The notes under the pieces were generated by a model. It was given only the letters and a program-made list of their open reading frames with translations, did no database searches and was not told the DNA's origin. Below are positions 15,757 through 18,115 of a DNA stretch of 18,115 bases, in pieces; within the stretch, counting starts at the first letter, position 1, and every line of letters starts with the position of its first letter. The stretch is taken from assembly GCA_934504345.1 (NCBI GenBank), contig CAKSVR010000043.1:1-18115 (forward strand). The letters run 5' to 3'. Origin of the DNA: an uncultured Agathobaculum sp. (GTDB taxonomy: Bacteria > Bacillota > Clostridia > Oscillospirales > Butyricicoccaceae). A program made the translations under genes and the position numbers.

Positions 15757-15779
15757 ATGGGCGGCGGAACGCCGCCCAT
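15757..15779 (+). other. Very stable hairpin after the binding-protein gene
   Basis: A perfect 10-bp GC-rich stem (ATGGGCGGCG with CGCCGCCCAT) closes a 3-nt GAA loop, 14 nt after the stop codon and about 24 nt before the next ATG. No T-run follows. This is typical of a 3'-end-stabilising or attenuating hairpin that keeps the binding-protein message abundant while lowering expression of the genes behind it. Confidence 0.75.
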
Positions 15780-15802
15780 CCCATGAAAAGGAGCAATACA
15801 CC

Positions 15803-16588
15803 ATGAAATTTGATCGTTCTGCGTGCATCGAACCGATGTACAGCGAAATTCCGTTCCTTGACCGCTTTCAGGCGGCAAAGGACGATGGCTTTGAATATGT
15901 AGAGTTCTGGAGCTGGACCGACAAGGACCTGGATGCTGTCAAGGCGGCGGCAGAGAAGGCTGGTATCGGTATCTCGGGCTTCAACGGTGACGCGGATTAT
16001 TCGCTCATCGACCCGACTCACAAGGAGAAGTACCTCGAGTTCCTCAAGAAGTCGGTTGCAGCGGCGCAGAAGGTCGGCGCAAAGAGCGTTACCATCCACT
16101 CCAACGCGCTGGGCGACGGCGGCATCGTGGTCAACCACTACACCGAGCTGTCCGACACCGTCAAGCTGTGCTCGATGTATGATATGCTGCTCGAGTGCGC
16201 CAAGATCGCGGAGGAGAGCGGCATTGCAATGAACCTCGAGCCGCTGAACATCACCACCGACCACGTTGGCAACTATCTGGCACACACCCAGATGGCGGCT
16301 GAAATGACCCGTCTCATCGGCTCTCCGATGCTCAAGGTGCTGTATGATGTATATCATATGCAGCTGAATGAAGGCTCGCTGTGCGACACCATCGCAAAGT
16401 ACGCTGACCAGTTCGGCCACATCCATGTCGCAGACGTTCCGGGCCGCCATGAGCCGGGCACGGGCGAGATCAACTACACGAAGGTGTTCGACCAGCTGGC
16501 GGAGTCCGGTTACACCGGCCGCGTTGGCTTTGAGCTGTTCCCCAAGACCACGACCGCAGAAGCGGTTAAGGCTATCATGACTTACTAA
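15803..16588 (+). CDS. Hydroxypyruvate isomerase-like / IolI-like TIM-barrel sugar isomerase or epimerase
   Basis: A 261-residue protein of the AP-endonuclease-2/xylose-isomerase-like TIM-barrel superfamily. The likely metal-binding set is complete: E146 (NLEPLN), D182 (LYDVYHMQ), H208 (HIHVAD) and E244 (GFELFP). The run around HIHVADVPGRHEPGTGEINY is typical of hydroxypyruvate isomerases (Hyi) and relatives. The ATG at 15803 is chosen for AAGGAG about 9 nt upstream; an earlier in-frame start would lie in the preceding hairpin. In an inositol operon it could act as an inosose isomerase or epimerase (as IolI converts 2-keto-myo-inositol to 1-keto-D-chiro-inositol) rather than on hydroxypyruvate. 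The exact substrate is not decided by the sequence. Confidence 0.8.
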   Translation: MKFDRSACIEPMYSEIPFLDRFQAAKDDGFEYVEFWSWTDKDLDAVKAAAEKAGIGISGFNGDADYSLIDPTHKEKYLEFLKKSVAAAQKVGAKSVTIHSNALGDGGIVVNHYTELSDTVKLCSMYDMLLECAKIAEESGIAMNLEPLNITTDHVGNYLAHTQMAAEMTRLIGSPMLKVLYDVYHMQLNEGSLCDTIAKYADQFGHIHVADVPGRHEPGTGEINYTKVFDQLAESGYTGRVGFELFPKTTTAEAVKAIMTY

Positions 16589-16613
16589 GTCATAAAAATC
16601 GTTTTTTCAATCT
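16577..16613 (+). other. Hairpin across the isomerase stop codon followed by a T-run
   Basis: ATGACTT (16577-16583) and AAGTCAT (16587-16593) form a 7-bp stem with a 3-nt loop spanning the TAA stop. A six-T run begins at about 16602, 8 nt further on. The stem is weak and the T-run distant, so it is at most a leaky attenuator before iolG. Confidence 0.35.
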
Positions 16614-16639
16614 ATCTTATTATAAAAGGAGTAATTACT

Positions 16640-17656
16640 ATGTTGAAAGTTGGTATTATCGGTGTAGGCTCTATGGGTACCCAGCATTTCCTGCGCCTGA
16701 TGAACAAGATCCACGGCGCTACTGTTACAGCAGTTTCCGACATCAACGAGGCTCATGCCAAGGAAGTTATCGCGCCGTATCCGGAGGTCCGCTATATCGC
16801 TGACCCGATCGCGCTGATCAACGATCCGGAAGTTGATGCTGTCGTTATCGTTTCCATCGACTCCACCCACGAGGAGTACTGCCTCGAGGCTATCAAGTGC
16901 GGCAAGTACATCTTCTGTGAGAAGCCGCTGTCCGCATCCGCTGAGGGCGCAAAGAAGGTCGTTGATGCGGAGATCGCAGGCGGCAAGCGCCTCATCCAGA
17001 TGGGCTTCAACCGCCGCTTTGACCCGGCTTACGAGGAGCTGAAGGCTCTGGTCGTATCCGGCAAGCTGGGCGCGCCGCTGGTAGCGCACTGTGCACACCG
17101 CAATGCAAACTATCCGGCGCAGTACGATGACGTTGTTGCTGTTACCGGCACCGCTATCCACGAGATCGACACCATGGCCTGGCTGGTAGGCGACTACTTC
17201 ACCAAGGCACAGGTTATCTTCCCGAAGTGCTCCCGTCATTCCAAGAACAAGGACCTGCACGACCCGCAGATCGTTATGCTGACCACCTCCTCCGGCATGG
17301 TCATCAGCTGCGAGATCTGGGTAAACTGCCAGTACGCTTACGACATCCGCTGCGAGGTTCTGTGCGAGGATGGTACTGCAACTCTGCCGCGCCCGTCCCG
17401 CGTTGACGTTTGCACCAACCAGACCCACTACAAGGGCATGACCACCGATGGTCTGGGCTACTTCGCAGAGGCATACGACCGCGAGTTCCAGGCATGGGCT
17501 GATGCCTGCAACGCAGGTACCTACTGCACGGCTGCCGCATCCGCATGGGATGGCTACTGTGCAGCCGTTACCACGGACTCCTGCCTGAAGAGCCAGAAGT
17601 CCGGCGCTATCGAGGCTGTTCCGCTGACCGACCGTCCGGATTTCTACAACGACTGA
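16640..17656 (+). CDS. iolG: Myo-inositol 2-dehydrogenase (Gfo/Idh/MocA family)
   Basis: A 338-residue oxidoreductase. The N-terminal Rossmann fold has GIIGVGSMG (residues 5-13) for NAD binding, with D34 ending the second strand. The EKP motif is E94-K95-P96. The C-terminal substrate domain has CAHRN, the HEID segment (H174), DPQIV, and a DGYCAAVTTD region, all strongly reminiscent of Bacillus subtilis IolG. The enzyme oxidises myo-inositol to 2-keto-myo-inositol with NAD in the cytoplasm, making the substrate of IolE. An AAGGAG ribosome site lies 10 nt upstream. It is the last gene of the operon, followed by a terminator. One oddity: the aspartate expected four residues before the catalytic histidine appears to be Gly170. 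A close relative acting on another cyclitol or sugar is therefore possible. Confidence 0.88.
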   Translation: MLKVGIIGVGSMGTQHFLRLMNKIHGATVTAVSDINEAHAKEVIAPYPEVRYIADPIALINDPEVDAVVIVSIDSTHEEYCLEAIKCGKYIFCEKPLSASAEGAKKVVDAEIAGGKRLIQMGFNRRFDPAYEELKALVVSGKLGAPLVAHCAHRNANYPAQYDDVVAVTGTAIHEIDTMAWLVGDYFTKAQVIFPKCSRHSKNKDLHDPQIVMLTTSSGMVISCEIWVNCQYAYDIRCEVLCEDGTATLPRPSRVDVCTNQTHYKGMTTDGLGYFAEAYDREFQAWADACNAGTYCTAAASAWDGYCAAVTTDSCLKSQKSGAIEAVPLTDRPDFYND

Positions 17657-17698
17657 TCGAGCCGTTGCCGCTTATACCCTTACAGATAAACACTCCGG

Positions 17699-17734
17699 CA
17701 AGAGCCGATGCTTTGCATCGGCTCTTGTTTTTTT
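17699..17734 (+). terminator. Intrinsic terminator of the inositol operon
   Basis: A perfect 13-bp stem (CAAGAGCCGATGC with GCATCGGCTCTTG) has a TTT loop and is followed directly by seven T. It begins 43 nt after the iolG stop and closes the operon. Confidence 0.96.
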
Positions 17735-17886
17735 GTGTGCGTGCGGACAGGCTCGTGCAAAGGCACAATACAGCCGGAAAACAGCGCAATTCACACAAAA
17801 TGCAGGAAAACGTGCGTAAGAGAATTTGTGCAGAAGAGGTGTATCTGCATCGGTATATGACAGAGAAGACGTTTGAAGTCATTTTG
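17735..17886. other. AT-shifting intergenic DNA with an operator-like motif
   Basis: No gene seen; open frames across it lack ribosome sites and family resemblance. GTGC-AAAG-GCAC (17755-17766) resembles the regulators' operator but with a 4-nt instead of a 5-nt centre, and a lone TTTGTGC occurs near 17826. Composition becomes AT-rich from about 17770 to the window end. Confidence 0.4.
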
Positions 17887-17915
17887 TTGAAATTATTGTG
17901 TTTTAATGATATTAT
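17887..17915 (+). promoter_or_regulatory. Strong sigma70-type promoter in front of the small membrane protein
   Basis: TTGAAA (17887-17892) and TATTAT (17910-17915), each one mismatch from consensus, are separated by exactly 17 nt. The expected start is near 17922, about 27 nt before the ATG. Confidence 0.7.
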
Positions 17916-17948
17916 TTGAATGATTATTAAGAAATGAGGGGTAATTAT

Positions 17949-18113
17949 ATGGATAGAAAACCTAAGAAAAAATTATTCATTATACTGACTTTAATTGTGA
18001 TTTGTATTATTTTCTTTGCTGCGTTAAGGTACATACAGAGGTTGAAACATTGTAATTTAAGTACCATTCCAAAAAAGAGCACACAAAATCAAGCCCCCCT
18101 AAAAGCGGGCTAA
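17949..18113 (+). CDS. Small single-pass membrane protein, 54 residues, unknown function
   Basis: It starts MDRKPKKK, a strongly basic N-terminus, followed by one hydrophobic helix (about residues 9-26, LFIILTLIVICIIFFAAL), a basic segment RYIQRLKH and a polar C-terminal tail ending LKAG. A GAGGGG ribosome site (17936-17941) is ideally spaced and a good promoter lies just upstream, so expression is likely. The basic N-terminus suggests its N-terminus is inside the cell. Size and layout would suit a small membrane regulator, a holin/toxin-like peptide or a short hypothetical protein; I recognise no family. Base composition and codon use (ATT, TTA, AAA) are far more AT-rich than all upstream genes, hinting at acquired DNA. 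The stop codon is just 2 nt from the window edge. Confidence 0.6.
   Translation: MDRKPKKKLFIILTLIVICIIFFAALRYIQRLKHCNLSTIPKKSTQNQAPLKAG
18092..18111. other. Inverted repeat at the window end
   Basis: AGCCC (18092-18096) pairs with GGGCT (18107-18111) around a C- and A-rich loop, overlapping the end of the small membrane protein gene. It may be the start of a terminator, but the sequence that would carry a T-run is beyond the window. Confidence 0.35.
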
Positions 18114-18115
18114 AA

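Overview
The window looks like chromosomal DNA of an anaerobic Gram-positive bacterium of the Clostridia, probably an Oscillospirales-type gut organism. This is an inference from moderately high GC in the coding regions, AGGAGG-like ribosome sites, sigma70-type promoters with extended -10 elements, and the gene families present. The last ~350 bases are visibly more AT-rich than the rest.

Layout. (1) Bases 1-1175, plus strand: the 3' end of a membrane-anchored 4Fe-4S ferredoxin gene is translationally coupled to a TlpA-like thioredoxin-fold lipoprotein gene; together they look like an extracytoplasmic redox pair. (2) Bases 1200-1245: a perfect, loopless 46-bp palindrome between convergent genes. 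(3) Bases 8107-1441, minus strand: a complete four-gene Wadjet (jetABCD) anti-plasmid defence operon, comprising a MukF-like kleisin (JetA), a MukE-like protein (JetB), an SMC-like ATPase (JetC) and a Toprim nuclease (JetD), with overlapping or 4-nt gene junctions and its own promoter upstream of jetA. JetA and JetB look most like the type III variant, but the type call is tentative. (4) Bases 8174-8620: about 450 bp with no convincing gene, holding a 20-bp palindrome and an 8-bp inverted repeat. (5) Bases 8687-9736: a monocistronic LacI-family regulator with its own terminator. (6) Bases 10105-17656: a seven-gene operon, namely a second paralogous LacI-family regulator, iolE (inosose dehydratase), a ribose/inositol-type ABC importer (ATPase, permease, lipoprotein binding protein), a hydroxypyruvate isomerase-like TIM-barrel protein, and iolG (myo-inositol 2-dehydrogenase). 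It ends in a strong intrinsic terminator. (7) Bases 17735-18115: AT-rich DNA with a strong promoter and a 54-residue single-pass membrane protein.

How it fits together. The operon encodes import of a cyclitol, most likely myo-inositol, its oxidation by IolG to 2-keto-myo-inositol, and dehydration by IolE. The ring-opening and later steps (IolD, IolB, IolC, IolJ) are not encoded here. The two LacI-type regulators share an identical recognition helix, and each promoter carries the same palindrome (TGTGC-N5-GCACA). In the first promoter it covers the -35 region; in the second it sits at the expected transcription start. This argues for auto- and cross-regulation by the two paralogues. The Wadjet operon is transcribed divergently from the first regulator and looks functionally unrelated to the inositol genes.
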